A stretch of 64,000 nt of DNA from Lepraria neglecta. Taxonomy: Eukaryota > Ascomycota > Lecanoromycetes > Lecanorales > Stereocaulaceae. The notes under the pieces are model-generated. The model saw only the letters and a program-made list of their open reading frames with translations. It was not told where the DNA came from and ran no database searches. Of this stretch, positions 34,899-46,706 are shown one piece after another. The translations under genes were made by a program, and so were the position numbers. The stretch lies in assembly GCA_033220425.1 (NCBI GenBank), contig CM065650.1, positions 3,596,001 through 3,660,000 of the forward strand. Reading direction: 5' to 3'. Positions within the stretch are counted from its first letter, which is position 1. Every line of letters begins with the position of its first letter.

Positions 34899-36966
34899 TT
34901 ACATGGTAGTAATTCGTCCAGTCGTCCGTCCCCTGGGTCGTAGCTTAATCACGGTCTCCAACTCCTTGAGCATGTGCGTGTTGGCATTCGCTTTCTCCTT
35001 CACAATTGCCTGTCTCATTCGATCTTCCTTCATCTTAGCAATTCTCTCCTCTCTTGTGAGCGTGCTCCGCTGCCGTGGTAGCGCAACCGCTTCGAAGATC
35101 TCTTCGCCTGAGCTGCTCGTTGTGGTACCGGATCGTGATCGAGGAGGTTTCGGAATTCCATTGAGGGCTTGCAAAGCGTCCTGTGGACTGCCCCCTCCAA
35201 CGGCAGTGGTGCCACTCAATGTGGGAGAAGCCGGTAGCGCATTGCTCGGGGACGACAAAGACCGCATGTGGTCCCTTTTATCAAGGTTCATTGCTAGAGC
35301 CGCTCTGCCCTCCTCCCATTCCTGAATCAGTCCTCTCAAATCAGCGCCTATCGAGTCGTATTGGGCTAATAGATTCGTGCCAGATTCCGTAACTTCGTCG
35401 GATTGGCCCAACGCCTTGTCAGACTCTTCCCGGAGCAAGCGCATCTTTGCTTGAAGCCCCCGGATACCCTGGGACAAATTCCCGACCTGTCGCATCTGGC
35501 TTCGTACGCGCTCCCTACTAGGCGTCAGAGGCATCTTCTGGGAAAGTGGTGTTTTGAATTCTATCCAGTCCTTTGTTAGCCCTCGGAGATGGGGAGAGCA
35601 ATGCTAGACCTCACCTTCTTCATCCCCCAACACTTTATCGATATTGAAGACCATCTTTGAGGTCAAGGAAGAGACGCGATTCATTGTCTCAGTAGCAACT
35701 GACCACCTCTGGGAGTCCGACTTGCTCCCGTCCGCGTCCAAAGCCAGTAACGTGCAGAGAAAGAGCTTCCGAATAAGGTGTAGCTTCTGCAGGCCAACCT
35801 TGAGATCTTGAAGCGTATCGGCATCTTCGATATCAGAAGTATTGACGTTTGCAACCAGCTCTGCATCCTCCATGTCGGTCAAGCTAATCTCGTAGATATC
35901 GTAGTACTTTTCCAGATCTAAATTAATGGCTAATGGTTTCAAGTCTTCATAAGCCTCATAGTATGGTGAGAACATGGAAATCAAAGCCCTTTGGATAGTG
36001 CGGCGTAATCGTGAGCATCGCTTGATCTGATACGTCTCTTCAAGCCTGGTGATTGGAGGGAGCGGGTTGCTTCTAGACGAGATATCAGCATTCTGTCTAC
36101 GTTAGAGGATGTCACATACGTACATGTTATAGCCTCGAGAGACAAGCTCTACTTCCTGTATGAGAGTAATACCGGCAGAAGCCGCGGCATCGAAGTCTCG
36201 AGCGCTTGCCGTTAGGGACGAAGCGCTTTCAACAGCTCGAACACGGAGGTAGTGCAGCCAATGTCGTCGAAAGTAGTAGTAGAGTATTATGGTTAAGACA
36301 GAACATAACGATACAAAGACGACTTTGTGTGGTGTGCTATACCTTGCAATGCCTCGACTATGAAACCAACGTATTGACCAAGCAAGAGCGAAGGCCGTCA
36401 CACCAGTTAACGCAAGCCCTTCCCAGCTGGGTACGAAACTTTGGTCTTTATCCCATTGTGATGAGCCATCTCCAGCTGGTGGTGGAAAGCTCTGGCGTTT
36501 GTACGTTTTTGAGTTCGAATGTTCGTTCAGCAGCTGAGATGCAACTATGGTGTACCGAAACTGTTCGAGGAAATGTGCATTCTTAGTCCAACCAAGTCGA
36601 GTATGAAGAGCGCTCTGCAAACAGGATGTACATTAGCACATAATTGACATGAGAGCGAATGTACAGTCCTACCGAGCAGGTATGGTGTATGCGGGCCACG
36701 GCGCCCTTTAAAGGTGGATTCTCCAGGTTGAGGAGACGTGGTGGCTTTTTGCGAGAGCTTCTGTATTGCGAGGACAGGCCTCGAGGCGCATATGAGGTGG
36801 TCTGAGGTGAGGGAGGGTTGGCGGTAGTCTTTGTTGAAGCCCATTCATCGCCGGCTTCGCCTTGTCCTGTTTTTAGGTCAGCACCCATGAAGAGTAGGCA
36901 ACAACAGCTTTACTTACCTTCGAGATATTGCGCAACCGGGCTATCTTCGAAGACGACAGATTCCAT
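34899..36966 (-). CDS. Vezatin family (myosin-binding, Inp2-like) membrane protein
   Basis: Exons are 36918-36966, 36673-36866, 36124-36614, 35615-36072 and 34899-35560 (1854 nt, 617 aa). After a disordered N-terminus comes TRLGWTKNAHFLEQFRYTIV, then two hydrophobic segments at about residues 146-164 and 178-196, so it is probably a double-pass membrane protein. The join GYNISNPLPPITRLEE and the segment RRTIQRALISMFSPYYEAYE resemble the vezatin / myosin-binding domain. Relatives include yeast Inp2, the peroxisomal receptor for myosin V. Helical and coiled-coil regions follow (GNLSQGIRGLQAKMRLLREE), then a basic C-terminus. A peroxisome-inheritance role is inference from the family. Confidence 0.85.
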
Positions 36967-37736
36967 CTTCAAAGGCTGGCGCGTGATCAAACATGCTTTA
37001 TGTTTCTTGCAGGGACTCAAATAGGAACAGGCACAGGAGCTCTTCAATCAAGCTGTGGCTGTGAAAGGATCTGCGCAATTGCGATGATGCAAGATGTGAT
37101 CGATAAAGACAGTCGGTAGAGAGGGTCTCTCAAAGGGGGCAAACAAGAAAACAAGACCGTTTGAGCTTGGACCAGGGAAACGAACGGGGAAGACGGCTAC
37201 GCGTTTGACGGGTCCCAGGCGTTCAAGTTCCGGCCTAATCTGCAGCCCTACGAATACCTTAATAGAGCTTTGGTGCTTGGCCGTACGAATACTCCGTGCG
37301 CAATAGGCCATATAAAATCATGACCATGGCCTCAGGTCTCTCAAGAAATTGACAGATTGTCTCTATTGTATCCCGGTACATTGTGCGTGATATAGGAGCA
37401 CGTTCTCGCGTGTAGTCGTCCAAAAATAGATTTTTGGACAAATCAACAGTGAATAGTGAATTTTGTTCCTTTGCTTTGAGTTTACAAAAACACAGACTTC
37501 ACGGCAGTGAATTTGCAGTTCAATCGAGTGGTTCTACAAGTGATCATATCAAATTCACATGCTTTGAGCAAAGTAGAAAGCTCTTCTAAGTTTGGATAAT
37601 GACCGATGGCTTTTCCTCCTTGAGCCTCGGTTGTTCCCCACTCCCGCAGCGGTCCCTCACTTGGAACTAAAAAGCTGCACAAGTCTCTCTCCGCGATGAG
37701 GTCAGTCATGCTCTCATTGACATATACGACAGCAGC
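36967..37736. promoter_or_regulatory. Divergent intergenic region, vezatin-like / APH-like
   Basis: Both genes begin here and diverge. No gene or clear element was recognised in the 770 nt. Confidence 0.45.
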
Positions 37737-39019
37737 ATGGCTGGCGCTGTACGGCAACCAATCGACGTACCTTCTTTATCCTCCTATATAGCAAAGCAAG
37801 TGCCTGACATCCAATTACCCATCAGCGTGAAGCAGGTACTTCCAGATGCTCTTGTTACAACTGAAGATTTGCTAACACCCGACATAGTTTGGTTATGGAC
37901 AATCAAACCCTACCTACCAGCTTACGGCGGCTGACGAAAAGAAATATGTGCTACGAAAGAAACCTCCTGGCAAGCTTCTCTCAAGGACAGCGCACCGAAT
38001 TGATCGAGAATTCCGCATCATACACGCCCTCGAGGCTACAGATGTGCCTGTCCCGAAAGCATATTGCCTGTGCGAGGATACAGCAGTGATCGATTCAGCC
38101 TTCTATATTATGGAATTCTTGGATGGACGGATATTCGAAGACGCGTCGTTCCCCGGCGTCGCTGCGGAGGAAAGGACAGACATGTGAGCTAGCTCTCGTA
38201 CCTTTACACATACGTCTTCTCACACATTACAGGTGGCACGATGCCATCCAGACTCTTGCAAAGTTCCACCGTGTCGTCCCCAGCTCCATCAAGATGGAAA
38301 GCTTCGGCAAGCCCTCGGCCTTCTACAACCGACAAATCAAGACCTTCAGCACCATTTCTGCTTCGCAAGCCCAAGCGGTCGATCTAGAGACAAGAGTCCC
38401 CGTAGGCAATATTCCACACTACGACGATACGGTAGCATTCCTCCAAGATCCGAGAACGCAACCGCGGGATCGAGGAACATTGGTTCACGGCGACTACAAG
38501 ATCGATAACCTAGTCTATCACAAGACCGAGCCAAGGGTAATTGGCATCATTGAGTAAGTCGCTTCGAGAAGTCTGGCAACCTCAGCGAGTTGACTGACCA
38601 CTACGATATACAGCTGGGAAATGTCCACTATTGGACACCCTTTGTCTGACCTCTCGAACTTGCTCACTCCATATTGCTTCGCCGTCAATCCACCCAATTC
38701 TGCCATGTCCGTACGCACCAATCCAGCCTTCTCTCCGTCCGCTAATACTCCTGGCCTCCCTTCACGCTCGAAATGTATCAAATGGTACGCGGAGGTAGCA
38801 GGCTGGGACCCGACTCCAGAGCTGGACTGGGGAGACACGTTCGCAACGTTCCGGAACTCGGTGATCATGCAGGGTATTGCCGCAAGATATGCAGTGCGGC
38901 AGGCTAGCAGTGCACAGGCAAAAGAAATCGGAGACTTGATGGGACCATATAGCGAGTTCTCCTGGGGTCTCATCAAGAGGATGAAGGAGAAAGAAGGTAG
39001 GAAAGGGGCGAAGTTGTAG
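37737..39019 (+). CDS. Aminoglycoside-phosphotransferase-fold protein (ACAD10/11 kinase-domain type)
   Basis: Exons are 37737-37835, 37888-38183, 38233-38553 and 38614-39019 (1122 nt, 373 aa). The joins give [13 protein letters not shown], whose glycine-rich motif takes the P-loop role in this fold. They then give [12 protein letters not shown] with the ATP-binding lysine, and FREIIHAL-like [16 protein letters not shown]. The catalytic HGDYKIDN and metal-binding [15 protein letters not shown] are intact. This is the kinase half of ACAD10/ACAD11. In animals these phosphorylate 4-hydroxyacyl-CoA before beta-oxidation; the stand-alone fungal form may do the same, which is inference. There is no obvious peroxisomal PTS1 (the end is GAKL). 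Confidence 0.9.
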
Positions 39020-40577
39020 AACGTTGATGCGACGTGCGACGTGCGACGTGTCATGCTATCTGTTGGGCGTTATTGGCGAGCCACACTCTTTTCTTTGTGA
39101 CGCGCAAATCTGAGCCACACTACTTCCTGCCGCTTGCTGTTGCCAAGCTGCTTAGATCTGCAGGTGTAACGAGCATGTGGTCGAGGCTCTTCGCGACAGC
39201 ATGCATGAGGCTATCGTAGTTCAACAATGTCAACCAGTGTATGGAGGATAAGAATACAGCATGAGGCAAAATGTGAAGAGTATGATTGGTGTAGAAACTA
39301 TTCGCACCACCACCTTTGGCCGTGATTGGCGCTTCCATTGACACCATTCCCGTCGTCATCGAGATTCCAAATCGTCAAGCTTACGACTTATCCCGGGCAT
39401 ACGTTGATTAATTAACTCCCTACGTCTAGATTGAAAACACTCCTTGAGACCTCGGATGTCAAATCACAGCGGAAGGATGCGGCGTGCTCGACTAGCGATA
39501 TGCGGGTCTTGCTTAGGTGGGCGATGCCAGGCAAGTTGTGGAAGGTGGGAAGGGATTCGGGGTGTGAGATATTCCAGATCCATGTAGGCAAGGTGTGGAG
39601 CAATAGCACCGGCGGCGAGACCCATAGTGGGGGCCTGGCCCTAGAGTGCACCTTCAAGGCCCCCCAAGGCTACCTATCTTCTACGCCAGGCAATCTTTGC
39701 GATCCACGCAACATCACTACCGTTTTGTGCGAGCATCAGCGGAAAGCTATCATCTGTCATCTCCTACCCACTCCAACGTCTGTCATCATCGATCATCTCT
39801 CATCGCTGAGGCTCCACCTCCTCACCGTGCGCCTCGCAATCTCACCCTCCAACTCCGATACACTGTTCGCCTCAGCCGCAAGGCGGGCCGGTTCCCTGTT
39901 ACTCGTACACCAGCACTGCCCCAGTTCACCTCGTTAAGTCCATGACACCTTGACGCGCGAGCGTTTTAGACCGGCCAGCCTTTTCAAGCTCAGGAAATCC
40001 ATCTGACCTTCCTCTACTTTTCGTCTGATCCATCAACTCCAACTCGCCATCATTTTCTGCGCGGGCCGGACGAGCTGAAGATTGAGGCTCTTCGAGTCAC
40101 AAATAACCTTTGTGAGGCTCTCCGCCCGCTTTAGCCCCCAGAGGACGAGTCGTCACATTGTACAAAACAACACTCAAGAGTACGTCAAACCAATTAGTTT
40201 ACTGTCCGTCATGCGAGTGGAGACTTCTATTTCCTTACCATCCGAAAAGAGGAAGCGTCTGCACTTGAAACCTATCGGACCCGAACGCCCGCATCGGGTA
40301 GGCCCCTCAATGGAAGGATAGATCTTCGCTTGGGCTCTAGCATTATCGAGCAGAGCCTCATGGCGGCAGGGGAACGTTTTCTTGCTTGCCCCTCCAACAA
40401 AGTCCTTTAATAGCCCGTCATCTGCTGCATTGTCTTGGCGCTCCCTTCGAGTCTTGTCCTCTCATTTCTCAATATTTCTCCCAAGGCTTGCTCTCAAGGC
40501 TTCGTCATAACCGAGTATATGTGCGAAGAGTTCAATCATGGTCTCTACAAAGGATGCCTTACTGACATGACCTCCAG
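39020..40577. other. 1.5 kb without a convincing gene
   Basis: An open frame of 168 codons (39431-39937) lacks a good start or recognisable domain. The right half (39,700-40,570) is C/T-rich and is probably the long 5' leader of the C2H2 gene. One or more unresolved 5' exons of that gene may lie here; the frame from the ATG at 40211 (MRVETSISLPSEKRKRLHL) is a candidate. Confidence 0.4.
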
Positions 40578-42457
40578 ATAGAGAGCCCATTGTCATTCAT
40601 TGATGGCCGCCACAAGTCTCTGCTTATGGAACTCGTGACTCGCAAGACCCTTACTCGTCGCCTTACCTAAGACTAGGAGGGGATTCAGTCCTCTCCGCTC
40701 CAACGGCGTCAAGCTGGCGGCGGAAAAATATGACCCCGATGACGGTCTAGTTCGACAATCCCCTCCGCTCGAAAGACAAATTGTCAACCTAAGACCGTCG
40801 CCGTCACCCGACTATCTGCCACCACCGGAGAGGTCTCCCACTCCTGAGCGACTGAGTAGGTTATCAAACTCCCGGGGGCGGCCTCGCCGTCCAAAAGCAC
40901 AAGCTTCACAAGGTGATGCGGTACTGATTGGTTTTCTGGGTGGGCTAAATCATCCAGATCTAGCGATAAAAGCAGGCGAAGAGCCATTGCCTCAATCGGA
41001 CAGCGACGACGAGTCAATGGAAATCGATGAAGACGAACAGACAAGTAGAGAACCCAGCGACCCAGTACAATTAGCGAAAAATGCAGTGTCTATGGTTGAG
41101 CGAGGTGACCGGCGAAGTGAGGATCCGCATGGCTCGTCAAAGAATGAGAACGCAAGGCCTGCGTTCTTAAAGATTCAAACGCAGACCGAACCGCCAATTT
41201 CGAAAAATGGCGTCAACGGAGATTCCGAAATTCAACAAGATCCATCCCTTAGAGCCTCGCAGCCAGCCGTTAACGGTATACCGAGACCGGACGAAAATGG
41301 ATCCAAAACAAGCCACTCGCCCTCAAGAAGCAAATCTCCTGCGAACGGCGACTCTGATTCTGCCACACTCTCGCCAATGGTGCGCAGATATACCATCCCC
41401 AACTCAGAACGCCCTACAGAAGCTCTGCCTGCTATGGTAAACTCTCCAGCATCCAGCTCAGCGAGATCACCTAATAATCAACAAAGCCTCCCCTCCTTGC
41501 GCCAAATACAGCTCGAGCCATTGCTGGACGCTTCACGGTCAAGTCGATCTCCATACCCGATGAGCAACGGAACAGTCAATTCATCCCCGATGAGCGCCAT
41601 AGCACCGAGGCCTGTTCAGTTCCCAGGTCCACAGACGGGAGTGAACGGCGTCTTCAACCAACAATCACCGTATAGCCATCACTCGCCTTCTCACAGCGGC
41701 GCATCCCCGTCCACAAACATGTCTCCACCTGCTGGAAAGCCTGGCTCTCAGGGGTACTATTCGAACGGGAGGACTCCACAGAGCGAAGAGTCAACGCCTC
41801 AATCAGCTGTGAGCCACCGCAGCTCCAGTAGCTTCAGCACAGTCCCCTCACCTCACCCAAACCATATGGAGATTGACAGAAGCCAACGTCCTACTCTTCC
41901 GCCGTTGCCATCGATGCCAAACATGCCGCCAAATACAGCAATTATGGCCGCTGGGTCTTTCAAATGCGATCACCCTGGATGTACTGCACAGCCTTTTCAG
42001 ACGCAGTATCTTTTGAAGTAAGTCACACAATGATGAGGTTTGAAATGCAACTTTACTGACTCAGACTTGAAGTTCTCATGCCAACGTTCACTCCCAAGCC
42101 CGACCTCATTATTGTCCTGTAGCACAGTGCCCTCGATCCGAGGGCGGCAAAGGATTTAAGAGGAAGAATGAAATGATACGCCATGGCTTGGTCCATGAGT
42201 CGCCTGGCTATATCTGTCCGTTCTGTCCTGAGAGAGAGCACAAATACCCGAGACCAGATAATTTACAAAGGTGAGGCCTCTACTCCTCCTACTCTCAACT
42301 ACGTCTATGTCATTCCCTCGCTAAACAGAAACATAACAGGCACGTCCGCGTCAACCACGCGGAAAAAGACACGAACGACCCCCAACTCCGCGAAGTGCTT
42401 GCCCAGCGGTGCGAAGGCGGGAATCGAGGCCGACGAAGACGACTTGGCAGTGGGTGA
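40578..42457 (+). CDS. C2H2 zinc-finger factor with AT-hook, 5' end unresolved
   Basis: Resolved exons are up to 42017, 42073-42270 and 42340-42457. A likely acceptor (CTGACATGACCTCCAG) precedes 40578 and opens SPLSFIDGRHKSLLMELV. The frame then changes near 40635-40671 and continues as TRRGFSPLRSNGVKLAAEKY to the end. An AT-hook-like RGRPRRPK and an acidic DSDDESMEIDEDEQ precede a long Ser/Pro/Asn-rich region. Three fingers follow: FKCDHPGCTAQPFQTQYLLN then SHANVH; YCPVAQCP ... RHGLVH; and YICPFCPEREHKYPRPDNLQ then RHVRVNH. It is probably a DNA-binding transcription factor; its target is unknown. A first coding exon further upstream is expected because no suitable ATG is in frame. Confidence 0.8.
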
Positions 42458-42611
42458 CCTTACCTTCTTTTCTTGCATACGACCTTAGCGTGACGACACG
42501 GTGCACGGCGTTGTTAAGGTGATGGTGATGGCCCAAGCTGGCAAGGGAGTATAGAGGGCGATACCCAAGCAGCGAAGCTGCCAGTGAGCGAGCGATAGAA
42601 CATATGATGAT

Positions 42612-42666
42612 CTTTCTTGGAGTCATGATACGATGACAAGATACGATGACATGATACGATGACATG
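42612..42666. repeat. Short tandem ATGATACGATGACA-type repeat
   Basis: Near-identical copies of GTCATGATACGATGACA follow each other between about 42621 and 42667 (ATGATACGATGACAAGATACG, then ATGACATGATACGATGACATG when split into parts). This is a small local satellite in the 3' flank of the C2H2 gene. Confidence 0.6.
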
Positions 42667-43760
42667 ATTTGGCTCTCATTTTTGTAAGGCTTTCAGACAT
42701 TTACTTATATTGCATTGCAAGAGAGAGCGTTCTTTGGGCATCTACCTTTCGCGGATAGCTTTTCACTACATTCAAAATCACGTTGTCCTCCTCCACGGCA
42801 TTCTGAGACTCTGCGTCTTAGACTTACCGTCAGCACCTTTCCTCTAGCCCTCAGACAGACCAATCTCTACCTCTGAAACTTCTGGTTTTCCACAACCCTT
42901 GTCCAACTAGCACAAAGGCACCACCAACAGCCCCCACACATGCTCAAAACAACTCACAACCGCGCTAACAACATCATCCATATTTCCCTCATCACATTTT
43001 CACAACCCCCCAAACATCCCCCGGCCCCCCCGACCGACTCCCAGCGCTTATCTAGATAAAACCCACCAAGTGGTGATGGAGGCAGTGTCCGGCGGCTAAT
43101 ACCCCTGAAATCTCCATAGCTCTGTTACGCACTACCTTATTGCGCAAGGCTGTGTAGCGGAACGTCGGTCGCACGTTTCACGTTTCAAGTTCCACGTGTT
43201 GAAGGAGTTGCGAAATGCGCTGATGATGCGGCTGATTCAGGTGCTGGAGGATGAGGGTGTTGTCGGTGTTGGCCATCGGGAGTGTTTCCAAATTTGAGGT
43301 CCTTAGGCATTGATTATGCAAGGCTGTGTAGAGATTCTGCGTCTCAAGTATGAAGATTCTTTTCTGTGCCTACGGCGATTGATGGGGCTGGGTTGAGGAC
43401 TAGAGGGTGATGATTCATGAATGATGCTTCGATTTGGGGGTTGAATTCTAGAGCAGAGCATTCTTGTCTCGGTGTTGGCCTCCCTCGTGGCTTTCCACAT
43501 GGCAGGTGGCGTTGGAGAACGTGACAAGGGATGCGCTAGGGCTGTTAAGTGTGAAACCAACGGGCTTGCTGCAGGTTTCGTGCTGAAAGGGACCTCGAAG
43601 GCTCTTGGAAGGATAGGCTAACGGTGTTGGAGCAGTTCTCTAGAACAATGTGGAAGGGATCTCACGCTCTTACCTATTCAGGGGTATAGTCTGAGGATCA
43701 ACGGATGAACAGGGCTGGTTTTCATCGACGAGCTTCTGGAATAGGCACGGGAATTCTTCG

Positions 43761-43885
43761 TTGGAGGTCAGGCTGCCCGTGGCTTGGTGGAGATGTCTGG
43801 GATATTGGATGGAAGTCTGGTGTTGGAAATCGGATTGCCCGTAGTTTGGGAGAGGGATTGACCGAGACATTGGATGAAAGCCTGG
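43761..43885. repeat. Imperfect tandem duplication, about 62-65 bp period
   Basis: Copy 1 (43761-43820) runs from TTGGAGGTCAGGCTGCCCGT to ATTGGATGGAAGTCTGG. Copy 2 (43823-43885) runs from TTGGAAATCGGATTGCCCGT to ATTGGATGAAAGCCTGG. The ends are well conserved and the middle has small indels. Confidence 0.65.
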
Positions 43886-44481
43886 CGTAGCTTGCTGTAA
43901 ACAAGTGTCTTGGATTTTGGCTGTCTCCTTCGAGTGGGCAATGCTGGTGAGAGCGGAAGATAGGAGAAGTGGCTATTGGCCTTGGTGTCGTTCAGGACAG
44001 TGTCTGCTCGATTGTCCCATTTGACTCGAGGTCATGTTAGCGTGACGGTTTCTTAGACGGCTCCCACAGTTGTAGATGATGTAAGCAGGCCTCATGGGCA
44101 GGCCTCACAAGCAAGACAGTCCGATTAGTTGAGCATTATTGCCTTTATCCTCTCCAAGGTACGTTTGTCAGGACGGATACCTATACGAGAACTTTATCAG
44201 CAGAACAGCTAGGAGAGATGGTTTCAATATGTGCACCACTTGAGTTTGGAGACTGTATCACAAAGCGGCATTGATTGTGAGGGAAGTAAAATGAAATTCA
44301 CATTGCGTTAGATAAAAGTACATTGCCAGCCACATTAGTCCCGAGTATGCTTCCATCCAAGTAAATGCTTTTCAAACAAAACAAAACGCTATAATCTTAC
44401 AACGCCCGATGTTGAAGCCAGCCACAACTCCAAGCGATGATGGAACTGTGTCTTTTAGGGTGCTGTCGATGAATGAGACTT

Positions 44482-45231
44482 CTAAGAATGTTTCCGGTGA
44501 ATCCGTCGGACATGGTCCTTCATGTTGTCCACACGACTGAAGACCCTTTCGCAATCTTTATGAGAGCAGGGGACGCCAGGATTGTGGCGAGATTCGTGAC
44601 GATCGCGGTCCTTCTTGGACGAGAAGCCTCCCTCCGTCGATTGGGGGCAATCTTCGTAGCGGCAGAAGAGGGACTTGGTGTGACGGTGATAGTGCTTGCG
44701 CAGATCACAGCCCCTGGTGAAGCGGGCTGAAGAGGTGCATTGTGGGTACGCACAGCGCCAGCTCCTGCCATCAGGAAGGAGAAAGCCGAAGTTTTGCAAG
44801 TCTGCTGGGTTCGGCGATGTCGAGCGGGAAGTGTCGGAAGCAGCTTCCATGTCGTCAGGGTGCAGTGCAGGCCATGGCGCGTTCGGATTGTACTGGGTAT
44901 TGTTGGCGTAAGGCGATGATGGGAGGGTAGGCGTGTAGGAAGATGATGGGTATTGCCCTGGAGCGTACTCGTTTGGTCCTAGACCTGGCCATGACGAAGT
45001 TGGCCATGAGGGATAATGACTTGGGCCAGCATACGCAGATGGCGAGAGCTGGGTGTTGGCCATAGAAATTCCTGGGGGAGCTGGCCACTGCTGCTGGTAT
45101 GAGGAGCTGTTGGCGCGATTTCCTCGGCGAGCGTTCGCCATTTGCTGTTGATAGAAGAGTTGGCGAGCTTCTTCCTCCTGTTCCAGAAGGGCTGCTTCAG
45201 CCTCTGAAGACAGAAAGCCTGAGCCTGACAT
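44482..45231 (-). CDS. C2H2 zinc-finger transcription factor
   Basis: This is a single exon. I take the ATG at 45231 (MSGSGFLSSEAEAALLEQEE, 249 aa); the same frame has an upstream ATG at 45396. After a short acidic helix and a Gln/Ser/Pro/Tyr-rich region lie three C-terminal fingers. These are WRCAYPQCTSSARFTRGCD with RKHYHRH; FCRYEDCPQSTEGGFSSKKD with RHESRH; and VPCSHKDCERVFSRVDNMKD with HVRRIH. All Cys and His ligands are present. This arrangement, with fingers at the extreme C-terminus and an activation-like N-terminus, is common in ascomycete factors of unknown target. Confidence 0.85.
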   Translation of the reverse strand: MSGSGFLSSEAEAALLEQEEEARQLFYQQQMANARRGNRANSSSYQQQWPAPPGISMANTQLSPSAYAGPSHYPSWPTSSWPGLGPNEYAPGQYPSSSYTPTLPSSPYANNTQYNPNAPWPALHPDDMEAASDTSRSTSPNPADLQNFGFLLPDGRSWRCAYPQCTSSARFTRGCDLRKHYHRHTKSLFCRYEDCPQSTEGGFSSKKDRDRHESRHNPGVPCSHKDCERVFSRVDNMKDHVRRIHRKHS

Positions 45232-45972
45232 AGTTGGAAGCGTTAACTCTGGATTCTTTAGATGCAAGAGCCACGGGTTCGTTGTTCTTGAAGAAGAAGA
45301 TAGAAGGGATGAGGGGTTGAGTGAGGTGGCAACAAAAAGATCTGAGTCCACAGAATATGATGTCGAAGCAAGTGGTCTTGACGGAAGTATATACATTGAG
45401 CCCGAGGCTTATTCCACGTGGCTTTGTGCCCTTCAGCCCACGTGGAGAAGAGATGATTGCTTATTCTTAAAATATCAATCAGGATGGTGGACAGGAGGGT
45501 GAAGGAGAGATTGGTGGGTTGAACGGGAAAGGCCGAGGGCGAAATGTCATAACGACAGCGCCGCTTTTCACAGCCGCCTACCGAAAACAAAGGGTTTACC
45601 AACAATTTGATCTGCTTCGGTTTTCCTGTGCCTGGGGACTATGCTAAGGCGGGATGCTCTGTTCGACCGGTCCTTCTGTATTCAGTATGTCTGCTTCCCA
45701 TTGGGTTCTCAGCTTTGAGAGGAATAGAATCATGTACTCAACGCCTTATGACTCAGGAGTTAGCTTACAGCATTCGCGGCTCTTTCTGAAGTTAGCAAGA
45801 AGATGATTTCAATTATCTACGTGTAACAGGCAGAAAGTGTGAGGCCAGAGGCATCATATTCCCGTCTCGAACGTACTGATGCATCCCAAGCTGAATATCA
45901 GAGTTAGCCTGAAGAATGAGATGTCAAACGAGATCCTGATTGGCTCATCTCGCAGGACCCTTTAGGCCAATG

Positions 45973-46003
45973 AAACCTGTTACCAGTGCCTGGTATAAGG
46001 TTT
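45973..46003. repeat. Imperfect palindrome, 14-nt arms
   Basis: AAACCT-GT-TACCAG (45973-45986) pairs with CTGGTA-TA-AGGTTT (45990-46003) around a TGC loop. Twelve of the 14 positions are complementary. Confidence 0.65.
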
Positions 46004-46682
46004 AGTGGTCCTTCGTCTCCTGCTCGCTGGGTGAGATTGGAGCTTGGAGAAGTATTGGATCCGATACCACCCACATTTGGCAGACCAACGGCGAAATAGT
46101 GAGTCTAGAAGTCCGAATGCTGACTCAATCTGACCATGGGTCCGGTAAAGAATAACACCTGCGTGATCTGCAGAGGCAGACATTATCGGACAATATCAAA
46201 ATATCAAGAGGACTCTCCGAGACCATGAGATGCAACCAAACCGATAAGAGCGAAGACTCGTCTGATGAAACATATAGCTGTCTTCTTGGGCTGCATGTAA
46301 GGGTTGCAATACTGGCCTAAGGCAACTGCATGTAGAACTCTCAGTATTCATTCGATAAAAAGGGAATCCAAACCGGGGTCTCCTTGTAAGGCACATGGCA
46401 TTCCTACCCGGTGGCCTGCCGTTAGGGAAGTTTGAATGGCACCGCATATACAAAAGGTGTAAGCTTATTGACGGGTTTTGCGCACCCCGGTATTTCTCGC
46501 GTGATCATGAGCTTAACGTTCGGCCGAGGATGAACTACTCTGGCTCTGAACGCGCAAGCCTGTGCCTGCGGATTTAGGCCCAGCATGATTCATAATTCAT
46601 TTGGCCGTTGTGAAGGAGGACGATCAGGCGTCCAATGAAACAGCGGAAGCGACGACTTCAGCCTTGTTTCGAAACCTAGAGG

Positions 46683-46706
46683 TGATGCCTCAGAACTGAG
46701 GCATCA
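46683..46706. repeat. Perfect palindrome, 10-bp arms, 4-nt loop
   Basis: TGATGCCTCA (46683-46692) and TGAGGCATCA (46697-46706) are exact reverse complements separated by GAAC. Confidence 0.8.

Larger units (their letters stand above)
42458..44481. other. 2 kb gene-free interval between convergent C2H2 genes
   Basis: No gene was recognised. The left part is low in complexity near 42600-42670 (ATGATACGATGACA-type short repeats). An imperfect duplication lies at 43761-43885. Confidence 0.5.

Noticed and set aside
39431-39937. A 168-codon plus-strand open frame in the APH-to-C2H2 interval.
   Set aside because: Its start is TTG, no domain or conserved pattern is seen, and frames of this length are expected by chance in 64 kb.
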